In this document: positions 1 through 6,203 of the stretch, in pieces
Numbering within the stretch: the first letter of the stretch is position 1
How the letters are laid out: the number at the start of each line of letters is the position of its first letter
Origin: an uncultured Clostridia bacterium
GTDB taxonomy: Bacteria; Bacillota; Clostridia; Oscillospirales; Oscillospiraceae
DNA: 6,360 nucleotides
Direction of reading: 5' to 3'
NCBI GenBank assembly: GCA_946011705.1
Contig: CAMGCA010000129.1
Span: forward strand, 1 to 6,360
Notes under the pieces: generated by a model
The model's input: the letters and a program-made list of their open reading frames with translations, nothing else
What the model was told of the DNA's origin: nothing
The model's database searches: none
Position numbers and translations under genes: made by a program

Positions 1-383
1 TCTTTCCAATACTGAGGGTTGTTATTCACTCTTAGTATCTAATAAATTTTGCTGTTTTGAAGGGGTTGCAAACAGGGAAAATGCTTGAAAGTTCAATATT
101 TTTTGCGGCGTGGGCATCTGTCAAAATACCACGGTTAGTAACAAAGTACTGAAAAACGAGAGTATGTGCTGTAGACACGAAAACCGCTTGGACGATGTGG
201 ATATTCCCGTTATTTCCGAGCCTGTCACCGCAGAAACAACCTATGGTCCCAGAAAAACGGCGTGACCTTTGGGTCACACCGTTCTCTGAGGTAAAATAGT
301 TACTTGTCGCTGTTAAGCCTTGGCATTACTGGGTTTCCTCATGTTTTCTGATGGCAACACTCATAACGCAGGTTCTTTTTTTC
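1..383. other. AT-rich non-coding upstream region
   Basis: I find no gene here that I would defend. One + strand stretch, about 89 to 265, reads open and ends in TGA at 263-265 with a protein-like tail (LDDVDIPVISEPVTAETTYG). It has no ribosome binding site, no good start codon and no family I recognise, so it could at most be the remnant of a broken gene. A minus-strand open frame covers 32-277 but is equally unsupported. A weak 8-bp stem with one G-T pair joins 9-16 to 31-38. The region appears to be an intergenic spacer upstream of the zinc-transport operon. Confidence 0.5.
258..281 (-). terminator. Palindromic hairpin, possible minus-strand terminator
   Basis: The core is a perfect 6-bp stem, GTGACC at 262-267 and GGTCAC at 272-277, with a 4-base loop. 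Outer pairing of CGG with CCG extends it to 10 bp with one mismatch. Read on the minus strand, the stem is followed directly by TTTTTCT (257 down to 251), the layout of a Rho-independent terminator. On the + strand no T tract follows. No minus-strand gene is visible for it to end, so an operator-like palindrome is an alternative. Confidence 0.35.
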
Positions 384-407
384 TTGACAAGCTGTGGTAA
401 AATAGTT
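290..407 (+). repeat. Direct repeat of a 12-base promoter-like word
   Basis: GGTAAAATAGTT occurs at 290-301 and again at 396-407, 106 bases apart. Both copies contain TAAAAT, a one-mismatch match to a -10 box. The first copy has TTGGGT at 269-274, 17 bases before TAAAAT (292-297), so it could be a weak upstream promoter. The second copy lies in the likely promoter of the zinc operon. Tandem promoters, a duplicated binding site or chance could explain it. Confidence 0.4.
384..403 (+). promoter_or_regulatory. Probable promoter of the zinc-transport/trmO operon
   Basis: TG-G-TAAAAT at 395-403 matches an extended -10 element (TGnTATAAT, one mismatch) and would place the transcript start near 410, about 30 bases before the ATG at 440. 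A consensus -35 word, TTGACA, lies at 384-389 but only 8 bases before TAAAAT, too close to work with it. At a 16-17 base spacing it would need a -10 box near 406-412, where only poor TTGTGT-like sequence exists. I therefore favour the extended -10 reading but hold the exact element loosely. Confidence 0.45.
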
Positions 408-422
408 GTGTGCCATTTTACC
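396..422. promoter_or_regulatory. Inverted repeat over the operon promoter, candidate operator
   Basis: GGTAAAAT (396-403) and ATTTTACC (415-422) are perfect 8-bp inverted copies separated by 11 bases. The left arm contains the probable -10 box and the right arm ends just before the ribosome binding site. A dimeric repressor bound here would cover the transcription start, as expected for a metal-responsive repressor controlling zinc uptake. It does not match the Zur or AdcR consensus sites that I know, so the regulator is unknown. It could instead form a weak hairpin in DNA or mRNA. Confidence 0.35.
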
Positions 423-439
423 TAAATTGGAGTGTTTCC

Positions 440-1318
440 ATGAAATATTTGAAAATCCTCATCGCCGTGACCCTATCGGTTCTGCTGTGCGGCTGCGCCG
501 GGTCAGCTGGGAACGGCCGGATCGCCGCGACCACCCTGCCCGTCTGGGAGTTCTCCTCCCGGCTGTGCGCCGGGACCCCCATCACCGTGACCCGCCTGGT
601 GACCGAGCAGGTCAGCTGCCTGCACGACTATTCTCTGAATGTCCGCCAGGTAAAGGCAGCGGAGTCCGCTGAGACAATTATTATCTCCGGCGCAGGTTTG
701 GAAGACTTTCTGGACGATCTGCTGGTGAACGCTTCCGTCATTGACGCTTCTGAAGGGGTCGGGCTTTTGTGCGGAGAAGAACACGAGGACGAGCATCATC
801 ACGAGGAAGGCCATCATCACGAGGAGGATCCCCATATCTGGCTGTCACCGGAGAACGCCCAGGTCATGGCCCGGAACATCTGCGCCGGGCTATCCGTCCG
901 GTATCCCGCATACAAGAAGATCTTTGAAGCCAATCTCACTGTTCTGCTGCGGGATCTGGATACACTTCGGCAATATGGTGAAGATACGCTGTCTACCCTG
1001 AAATGCAGGAATCTCATTACGTTCCACGACGGTTTTTCCTACTTTGCCGATTTCTTCGGCCTGACCATTGTCAAGGCCGTTGAGGAGGAGTCCGGCAGCG
1101 AAGCATCCGCCCGGGAGCTGATCGAGCTGATTACGCTGGTGGAGGAGCAGTCCCTTCCCGCCATCTTTACGGAGGCCAGCGGCAGCACCTCCGCCGCCAG
1201 CATTATTGCCCGGGAAACCGGCTGCGGCGTGTTCTCGCTGGACATGGCCATGGCCGGGGACAGCTATTTCGATGCCATGTACCACAATATCGATACCATC
1301 AAGGAGGCTTTGGGATGA
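440..1318 (+). CDS. znuA: Zinc-type ABC transporter substrate-binding lipoprotein
   Basis: This 292-residue protein captures a transition metal, most likely Zn2+, outside the cell and delivers it to the permease encoded two genes downstream. A lipoprotein signal peptide ends at Cys19 (L16-C-G-C19). Family (cluster A-I, ZnuA/AdcA/TroA) landmarks follow in order: His62 in LHDY, an acidic His-rich loop at residues 113-132 with eight His including that of the DPHIW motif (His132), His196 in TFHDGF, and Asp268 in SLDMAM. His62, His132, His196 and Asp268 are the expected metal ligands by position. The His-rich loop is typical of zinc rather than manganese binders. I chose ATG 440 because GGAG at 429-432 lies 7 bases before it and the signal peptide starts cleanly there. 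A GTG at 410 would add ten residues ahead of the signal and has no ribosome site. The stop overlaps the next start by ATGA. Mn2+ remains a possible substrate. Confidence 0.9.
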   Translation: MKYLKILIAVTLSVLLCGCAGSAGNGRIAATTLPVWEFSSRLCAGTPITVTRLVTEQVSCLHDYSLNVRQVKAAESAETIIISGAGLEDFLDDLLVNASVIDASEGVGLLCGEEHEDEHHHEEGHHHEEDPHIWLSPENAQVMARNICAGLSVRYPAYKKIFEANLTVLLRDLDTLRQYGEDTLSTLKCRNLITFHDGFSYFADFFGLTIVKAVEEESGSEASARELIELITLVEEQSLPAIFTEASGSTSAASIIARETGCGVFSLDMAMAGDSYFDAMYHNIDTIKEALG

Positions 1319-2067
1319 ACCTGGATATTCACGGCGGCTCTTGTGGGCACTCCTGCTGTCTGCGTGTCGAGAATCTCTCCGTCAGAATCGGCGGGGACTG
1401 CATTCTGTCCAACGTAAATCTGCACGTCCACTGCGGCGAACTGGTGGCGCTGATCGGCCCCAACGGGGCGGGCAAATCCACTTTTTTGAAGGCCGTTCTG
1501 GGGCAGCGGGATTATGAGGGTGTCATCGCCTTCTCCGAGCCGGGACAGCGCAGCAAAAAGCCCAGAATCGGCTATGTACCCCAAAGCCCCGCATTTGACC
1601 CCAGCGATCCGGTCAGTGTGGCCGATCTGTTTGCCTGCTGCATGAGTAGGCGTCCAGCCTTTTTAGGACTGGGAAAATCCATGCGTGCTCTGGTTCTGGA
1701 GTGTCTGGAGCGGGTACACGGCGAGGAATTGATCGACAAGCGGGTGGGCACCCTGTCCGGCGGCGAATTGCAGCGGGTGCTGCTGGCGCTGGCACTGGAA
1801 CCCATGCCCAACATTCTGATTCTGGACGAGCCTCTTTCCGGTGTGGACGTGGAAGGCATGGAGACATTGATGGATATGCTGGATGAGATTCGGAAAAACT
1901 TCGACCTGTCCATTCTCATGACCACTCACGACTTTTCTCTGCTTCCCCGCTACGCCAATCAGGTCGTGCTGATTGACCGGGGAATCCTAATTCAGGGAGA
2001 ACCGGAAACTGTGCTCCATTCTGCCGAATTTGCACAGGCGTTCCATATGAAAGGAGGCAGCGTATGA
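1315..2067 (+). CDS. znuC: Zinc-type ABC transporter ATP-binding protein
   Basis: This 250-residue cytoplasmic ATPase powers the metal importer. All ABC motifs are intact: Walker A GPNGAGKST at 48-56, Q-loop Gln90, signature LSGGE at 147-151, Walker B ILILDEP at 167-173 with catalytic Glu172, D-loop SGVD at 175-178 and H-loop His205. Size and motif layout fit the ZnuC/MntB-type metal ATPase group. The first 15 residues carry a compact Cys/His cluster (His6, Cys10, His12, Cys14, Cys15) before the ATPase fold begins near Leu16. This is not part of the usual core and could bind metal. The start ATG overlaps the preceding stop, and AGGAGG at 1302-1307 lies 7 bases upstream. The gene is coupled translationally to both neighbours. 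Confidence 0.92.
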   Translation: MNLDIHGGSCGHSCCLRVENLSVRIGGDCILSNVNLHVHCGELVALIGPNGAGKSTFLKAVLGQRDYEGVIAFSEPGQRSKKPRIGYVPQSPAFDPSDPVSVADLFACCMSRRPAFLGLGKSMRALVLECLERVHGEELIDKRVGTLSGGELQRVLLALALEPMPNILILDEPLSGVDVEGMETLMDMLDEIRKNFDLSILMTTHDFSLLPRYANQVVLIDRGILIQGEPETVLHSAEFAQAFHMKGGSV

Positions 2068-2903
2068 GTCTTTGGTACTGGTTTTGCGATTTTTTCCCGT
2101 TTGAAATGCTTCGCTGGGATTTCATGAAAAATGCCATGCTGGCGCTGCTGCTGATGGCGCCGCTGTTCGGTCTCATGTCCACCATGATCGTCACCGGGCG
2201 CATGAGCTTCTTTTCTGACGCCCTGGGCCACTCCGCCTTTACCGGCATCGCCATCGGCGCCATCTGCGGCATGAGCGCGCCAACCTGGGCCGCGGTTCTG
2301 TTCAGCGTGGTCTTTGCCCTGATTTTCTCCTATGTCCGCAGCCGTTCTAACCAGGCCGCTGATACGCTGATCGGCGTGTTCTCCAGCACCGCGGTTGCGT
2401 TGGGTATCTTTATCGCCACGCTGGGCGGCGGCAGCTTTACCAAATACAATAAATATCTGATTGGCGATATTCTCTCCGTGACCCCCGGTGAAATCGGCCT
2501 GCTGGCGTTGGTGCTGATGGCAGTGCTGATCTTCTGGGTGCTCTGTGCCAACCGTTTGACCTTAACCGCCATTCATCCCCAATTGGCATCCTCCCGGGGT
2601 ATCCCCGTTGGTCTGTCTCAGACACTGTTCACGGTAGCCATTGCCGTAGTCGTCACCCTGAGCATTTCCAGTGTGGGTCTGCTGATTCTGAACTCCCTTA
2701 TGGTGCTGCCAGGGGCATCCGCCCGGAATGTCTCCAAAAATCTGCGGCAGTACCATGGTTTCTCCGTTCTGTTTGCGCTGCTGGCTGGCATCGGCGGGCT
2801 GACGGTGTCCTATTATCTGGGCTGTTCCGCCGGTGCGGCTATCAGTCTGATCCTGGCGGTGATCTTTGCCGTAACCTTTGCGCTCAGGAAAGGAAACGCA
2901 TAA
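2064..2903 (+). CDS. znuB: Zinc-type ABC-3 family membrane permease
   Basis: This 279-residue integral membrane protein forms the metal channel, presumably as a homodimer, and works with the ATPase and lipoprotein encoded just upstream. Hydrophobic segments lie at about residues 24-44, 53-69, 73-91, 101-120, 144-162, 187-215, 233-252 and 256-274, consistent with the ABC-3 (ZnuB/TroC) fold. Family-like motifs include SFFSDALGHSAFTGIAIG at 48-65 and the stretch LLILNSLMVLPGASARN at 206-222, where permeases of this family contact the ATPase. The ATG at 2064 overlaps the stop of the ATPase gene, and AAGGAGG at 2051-2057 is 6 bases upstream. The TAA at 2901-2903 is separated by one base from the next start, so the next gene belongs to the same transcript. 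Confidence 0.92.
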   Translation: MSLWYWFCDFFPFEMLRWDFMKNAMLALLLMAPLFGLMSTMIVTGRMSFFSDALGHSAFTGIAIGAICGMSAPTWAAVLFSVVFALIFSYVRSRSNQAADTLIGVFSSTAVALGIFIATLGGGSFTKYNKYLIGDILSVTPGEIGLLALVLMAVLIFWVLCANRLTLTAIHPQLASSRGIPVGLSQTLFTVAIAVVVTLSISSVGLLILNSLMVLPGASARNVSKNLRQYHGFSVLFALLAGIGGLTVSYYLGCSAGAAISLILAVIFAVTFALRKGNA

Positions 2904-2904
2904 A

Positions 2905-3612
2905 ATGAAGGCTGAAATTCAGGCAATCGCCCGTATGCGCAGTGATTTTCCAACAAAATTCGGCATTCCCCGGCAAAGCGGGCTGGTAGAGGAGCTTCGA
3001 TCAACCATCGTCTTTGAGCCGGAATACCGAAACCCAGATACCCTGCGGGGAATCGAAGGATTTTCTCATCTTTGGCTCATCTGGCAGTTTTCTAAGGCAG
3101 TCCGGAAGGACTGGTCCCCTACTGTAAGGCCTCCCCGCCTGGGCGGCAACACCCGCATGGGTGTTTTCGCCACCCGCTCCCCCTTCCGGCCCAATTCTCT
3201 GGGCCTGTCCTGCGTCCGCCTGCTGGGTGTCGAGGATACGGCGGAATTTGGGACTGTGCTCCACGTTGGCGGCGCAGACCTGATGGACGGAACCCCAATC
3301 TTTGATATCAAGCCCTATATCGCCTATGGGGACGCCCATCCCGAAGCGCTGGGCGGGTTTACCGATCAAGCGGATGACTATCTTCTGGACGTGGTGTTTC
3401 CCCCACATCTGTTGGAAAAGATTCCACAGGAAAAACGGCAGGCAGCAATTGGCATTCTGCGTCATGATCCCCGGCCCTCCTATCAGCGTGATCCGCGGAG
3501 AGTTTATGGACTTCCGTTCGCCGGATTCGACATTCGGTTTCAGGTTGCCAGCAGAATCCTTACCGTTTTGGAGATTGTCACGCCCTGTGCTGATATTCAG
3601 CAGAATCCTTAG
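2905..3612 (+). CDS. trmO: tRNA (t6A37) N6-methyltransferase TrmO
   Basis: This 235-residue protein belongs to the TrmO/TsaA (formerly YaeB, UPF0066) family, which uses S-adenosylmethionine to methylate t6A at position 37 of threonine tRNA, giving m6t6A. Visible family motifs are KFGIPRQSGL at 18-27, EGFSHLWLIW at 51-60, RPPRLGGNTRMGVFATRSPF at 75-94 followed by RPNSLGLS, DLMDGTPIFDIKPY at 125-138, and the C-terminal RHDPRPSYQRDP at 186-197. Length equals that of E. coli TrmO (about 235), so it appears complete with both the beta-barrel domain and the C-terminal extension. ATG 2905 is chosen because it follows the permease stop by one base with AGGAAAGGAAA about 10 bases ahead. A TTG at 2878 in frame would overlap the permease. 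It shares the zinc operon although no functional link to zinc is evident. A terminator follows immediately. Confidence 0.93.
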   Translation: MKAEIQAIARMRSDFPTKFGIPRQSGLVEELRSTIVFEPEYRNPDTLRGIEGFSHLWLIWQFSKAVRKDWSPTVRPPRLGGNTRMGVFATRSPFRPNSLGLSCVRLLGVEDTAEFGTVLHVGGADLMDGTPIFDIKPYIAYGDAHPEALGGFTDQADDYLLDVVFPPHLLEKIPQEKRQAAIGILRHDPRPSYQRDPRRVYGLPFAGFDIRFQVASRILTVLEIVTPCADIQQNP

Positions 3613-3616
3613 CTCA

Positions 3617-3677
3617 CAAGAATTGCGTTTTTTGGTGCGTAGCTTCGGCTGCGCACTTTTTTATAGGAAAATTCTTG
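3617..3677. repeat. Inverted repeat enclosing the trmO terminator
   Basis: CAAGAATT (3617-3624) and AATTCTTG (3670-3677) are perfect 8-bp inverted copies. They flank the UUCG terminator hairpin symmetrically, so a longer nested structure is possible. The right arm also overlaps the likely -35 box of the next gene. It may simply be chance. Confidence 0.35.
3635..3662 (+). terminator. Rho-independent terminator of the zinc/trmO operon
   Basis: A 9-bp stem joins GTGCGTAGC (3635-3643) to GCTGCGCAC (3648-3656) with one T-G wobble. It is capped by a stable TTCG tetraloop and followed by six T (3657-3662). It begins 22 bases after the trmO stop and separates the operon from the large lipoprotein gene. 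Confidence 0.9.
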
Positions 3678-3703
3678 CATTTTTCCCGCATTTCCGATAT
3701 CAT
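3675..3703 (+). promoter_or_regulatory. Promoter of the large lipoprotein gene
   Basis: TTGCAT at 3675-3680 (-35) and TATCAT at 3698-3703 (-10) are exactly 17 bases apart. They lie just past the upstream terminator and 29 bases before the ATG at 3733. The predicted transcript would start near 3710, and GAGG at 3721-3724 serves as the ribosome binding site 8 bases before the start. Each box differs from the sigma-A consensus by one or two bases. Confidence 0.6.
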
Positions 3704-3732
3704 AAAGAAGCGCACGCAATGAGGATCCATCT

Positions 3733-5733
3733 ATGAAAAAAGCAACAAGCCTGCTGCTGGTACTTACCATGGTGCTTTCCCTCTTCGCCGGCTGTGGCAA
3801 GCCAGCGGCAAAGGAGACAACCGCGCAGGTTCCGGCAGCGACCCTAAGCGCTGAAACAGCAGCACCTGCAACGGAGTCCACCACCGAGCCGACCTTAAGC
3901 CCGGAGGAACTTTTGTACAACTCCCTCACGGATCGGCAGCGACAGGCCGTGGATTTGGGAATCGTGGAGCTTTCCCAGATGGAGGATTTGGAGCGCATTG
4001 TAACGGTGGGTGAGGCATCCGCTATGCTGCAAAAAGCCTATGTCCACCGGACGGGCGTGGAGAGCAAGATGCTCAACGAGCTGATGACCCGGGAAGAATA
4101 TTCGTCCCGGAACGCGCCCCGGGGCTGGCTGATGGGTATGCCCGGTCTGGCAGACCTGGAACTGACCCATGGAGAAGCGTACGAAAACTATGAGCAGTGG
4201 TTCCTGCTGACAGGCGACAACGGCGGCTGGGCTACTCTTTGGGCAGCGTTTGACAAGCGTTTTGGCGCCAAGGGGATCATTCCCATGGAAAATGGATTTG
4301 CGTACAATGAAGAAAGCGATACCGTTTTTGCGGATGCTTTTAATTCTTTGCCGGTGGCGGCATTGGATTGTGCGGAGTATGTCGTAAACACAGGCCCCGG
4401 TATGGATCCGCTGTATCATGGTCTGCCTGAAACCATTGCTTACGCCTTTAAGATTTTTGATGACACCAACGGAAAGAAATTCATGGAACTGAAGGATGGG
4501 TATATCCATCCCTATCGGGAGATAACCCTTGGGGAAATGGCAGAGCACGCACTGGTCTACTACAACTTCCCCAATCCTATGGCGTGCCCGGAGTATGTGG
4601 CGCCGGAGGAGGTAGGTACCTATAACACCGATATCATCACGGCAGAGCTGCTGGCAAAGAACACCGACCTGCCGGAGGCAAGCTGTCAGCACCTGCCCCA
4701 GTGGCACGGTGTGGTCATGGACGGCATGGAGCTGCTGACCAGCGACATCCATCTGGATGACAATGTTTATGAGTACGAGATCAAAGCAGTGAAAGATGCA
4801 GGCTTTAACTATATCTGCCTGAATCTGGATTTCAACTGGCTCCAGGATTATCAACTGTTTAATTTCAAAAACAATGCAAGCACAGCTTTCAAGGCGATTG
4901 CTCAGAAGGAGGACGACGGAAAGCTGAGTGTGGAGCGGCTGGAAAAGCTGGATCAGGTGCTGGCATGGTGCATGGAAAACGACATCCATCTGAATCTGCG
5001 GGCAACCGGCGTTGGCGACTTCTATAACAGCAACGAGCAAAACATGGCGATTGATTTCGGCAGAAAGGGACTGGACACCCGCTTGGCACAGATGTGGCAG
5101 GCTGTTACCCGGCGGTATGCGGACATTCCCAATACATACCTGAGCTTTACTCTGTTTGGCCGTCCGGATATTTCGCCCAAGAACAATCTGCTGCTGCTCT
5201 CTGTGGATGTAATCCGGGAAGTCAGCCCCAATCGGTGCATCATTGCAGAGATTTACGGATGGGGGAATCTTACCGCCGAACCCTTTGTGGAAAAGGGCGT
5301 CGCGCTGTCCTTCAAGCTGGAAGAACCCAGCGCGGTGCTGAATCACAGTGACTATTATGATAGGATCGCAATCAATGTCAATGGACTGAAAAATCCTGCC
5401 GTGATCGACAGCTTTACATGGCTCTATCAGGCGTACGATGCGGTAAGTATGCTGTCTGTCCGGAGCTATGGTAAAGCGGCAAGCTGCGTCGAAGTGATGG
5501 CTGTGGCAGAGCATTACGGCGTGGGCTTCATGCTGGGAGAATTTGGCGTTGCGCTGAGAAGCCAGGAGAACACGCTGCTGCCCAGAACCCGGTATGCGGA
5601 TGATGCCTATCAAGCCATGATCGTGGATATCACCTCCGCCGTTTCGGAACGGGGCTACGGCTGGTGCTTTGCCAACTGGTATGGCTATTTTGGCATTGCC
5701 GCCCCCATGCCGATCATCAAAAATAACAGATAG
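3733..5733 (+). CDS. Large lipoprotein with cellulase-like (GH5-type) domain, frameshifted
   Basis: The open frame gives 666 residues. A lipoprotein signal ends at Cys21 (F18-A-G-C21) and is followed by an Ala/Thr/Glu-rich linker to about residue 56. Residues 57-300 are a helical region with two short stretches reminiscent of S-layer-homology repeats (around 68-100 and 235-285), which I cannot assign firmly. From about 310 the sequence resembles a GH5-like TIM barrel: GFNYICLNLDF at 357-367, DIHLNLRATGVGD at 417-429, YADIPNTYLSFTLFGRPD at 462-479, LGEFGV at 601-606 and GYGWCFANWYGYFG at 641-654. Glu603 fits the nucleophile position. However, the usual Asn-Glu acid/base pair is Gly476-Arg477 and the usual Arg after the second-strand FNxI is Cys362, so hydrolysis is doubtful. 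The frame stops at TAG 5731-5733, just before a clear C-terminal tail in another frame. It may bind surface carbohydrate, or be a decaying gene. It has its own promoter and terminator. Confidence 0.8.
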   Translation: MKKATSLLLVLTMVLSLFAGCGKPAAKETTAQVPAATLSAETAAPATESTTEPTLSPEELLYNSLTDRQRQAVDLGIVELSQMEDLERIVTVGEASAMLQKAYVHRTGVESKMLNELMTREEYSSRNAPRGWLMGMPGLADLELTHGEAYENYEQWFLLTGDNGGWATLWAAFDKRFGAKGIIPMENGFAYNEESDTVFADAFNSLPVAALDCAEYVVNTGPGMDPLYHGLPETIAYAFKIFDDTNGKKFMELKDGYIHPYREITLGEMAEHALVYYNFPNPMACPEYVAPEEVGTYNTDIITAELLAKNTDLPEASCQHLPQWHGVVMDGMELLTSDIHLDDNVYEYEIKAVKDAGFNYICLNLDFNWLQDYQLFNFKNNASTAFKAIAQKEDDGKLSVERLEKLDQVLAWCMENDIHLNLRATGVGDFYNSNEQNMAIDFGRKGLDTRLAQMWQAVTRRYADIPNTYLSFTLFGRPDISPKNNLLLLSVDVIREVSPNRCIIAEIYGWGNLTAEPFVEKGVALSFKLEEPSAVLNHSDYYDRIAINVNGLKNPAVIDSFTWLYQAYDAVSMLSVRSYGKAASCVEVMAVAEHYGVGFMLGEFGVALRSQENTLLPRTRYADDAYQAMIVDITSAVSERGYGWCFANWYGYFGIAAPMPIIKNNR

Positions 5734-5801
5734 AAGATTATCCCTATTACATCGATCAGACCATGCTGGGCTGGTTCCAGGAAATCAACGGCGTGCAGTA
5801 A
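5733..5801 (+). pseudogene. Out-of-frame C-terminal tail of the large lipoprotein
   Basis: Directly at the TAG stop, another + frame reads 22 codons, EDYPYYIDQTMLGWFQEING and then VQ, ending in TAA at 5799-5801. Its composition suits the last helix of a TIM barrel, it follows the main frame without a gap, and the terminator comes 14 bases later. A TAA in that frame at 5724-5726 limits the shift to between about 5727 and 5733. A single missing base (or two extra bases) there would join the frames into a protein of about 690 residues. Confidence 0.75.
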
Positions 5802-5815
5802 CTATCCATAAACCA

Positions 5816-5853
5816 TCAAATCCCGCCCTCCTTTTCAGAAGGGCGGGATTTGA
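5816..5853 (+). terminator. Strong terminator hairpin after the lipoprotein gene
   Basis: TCAAATCCCGCCCT (5816-5829) pairs perfectly over 14 bp with AGGGCGGGATTTGA (5840-5853), leaving a 10-base loop. A short T run (ATTTTC, 5854-5859) follows. The A-start/T-end stem makes it usable from both strands, so it would also block transcription coming from the repeat array side. Confidence 0.8.
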
Positions 5854-5937
5854 ATTTTCAGAGCTAATTGCACAGTGAAACCTACTGTCTTTCGGCCAGC
5901 CATCAATTTCCATTTAATTCCTATCTTCCTTGGCAGA
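5854..5937. other. Spacer between terminator and repeat array
   Basis: This spacer holds no gene or clear promoter. Its last part, TTCCTATCTTCC near 5918-5929, resembles the unit end CCTATCTTCC found at 6321-6330. A degraded or truncated earlier unit may therefore precede the first full copy. Confidence 0.4.
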
Positions 5938-6070
5938 CCAAGTATTGTCGCTGCCGTCTTGACAGTCCTGTGGCCTGTTAAAGGCAGACGTCCCTCGTCT
6001 ACGTTATGAAAAAGACCTCATTCTGCTGAACGAGGTCTTCGTGTTGGCATTACCTAACTTCCAGGGTAGG
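5938..6070 (+). repeat. Structured tandem repeat, unit 1 (133 bases)
   Basis: This is the first full unit of a tandem array. Stem A spans 5951-5987: CTGCC/GGCAG and TTGACAG/CTGTTAA (one G-T pair) around a 9-base loop. Stem B joins AGACG 5986-5990 to CGTCT 5996-6000. Stem C, 6012-6039, is a 12-bp stem with one A-C mismatch and loop TGCT. Stem D, GTTGGC 6043-6048 with GCCAAC 6070-6075, crosses into the next unit. Stem C has A-rich sequence before it and a short T run after it, so it could terminate transcription, better on the minus strand (TTTTTC) than on the + strand. No convincing coding frame exists. Confidence 0.85.
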
Positions 6071-6203
6071 CCAACGTATTGTCGCTGCCGTCTTGACAGT
6101 CCTGTGGCCTGTCAAAGGCAGACGTCCCTCGTCTCCTTATGAAAAAGATCTCGTTCTTCTGAACGAGGTCTTTGTGTTGGCATTCCCTGTCTTCCTGGGT
6201 AGG
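6071..6203 (+). repeat. Structured tandem repeat, unit 2 (133 bases)
   Basis: This second unit is roughly 90% identical to unit 1 by eye, with the same order of stems: A at 6085-6121 (both arms perfect), B at 6120-6134, C at 6145-6172 (one T-G wobble, loop TTCT) and D at 6176-6208, which crosses into unit 3. Confidence 0.85.

Noticed and set aside
32..277. 81-codon minus-strand frame near the window start
   Set aside because: It starts inside the 258-281 hairpin, has no ribosome site and resembles no family I know. It shares the region with an equally weak + strand frame.
410..439. GTG 410 as start of the substrate-binding protein
   Set aside because: It coincides with the predicted transcript start and lacks a ribosome site. 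ATG 440 has GGAG 7 bases ahead and begins a clean lipoprotein signal.
2878..2904. TTG 2878 as start of trmO
   Set aside because: It would overlap the permease end and add nine residues not seen in the family. ATG 2905 has a ribosome site and fits the usual length.
3895..5613. 572-codon minus-strand open frame opposite the large lipoprotein
   Set aside because: It lies wholly antisense to a gene with signal peptide, promoter and domain matches. It has no ribosome site or recognisable family, and its openness follows from the codon usage of the + strand gene.
5719..5733. Programmed -1 frameshift at AAA AAT near the end of the lipoprotein gene
   Set aside because: The preceding base is C, so the slippery heptamer is imperfect. 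A -1 slip there runs straight into TAA at 5724-5726, so it could not produce the longer protein.
5959..5987. TTGACA in each repeat unit as a promoter -35 box
   Set aside because: No -10-like sequence lies 16-18 bases downstream, and the word is one arm of stem A.
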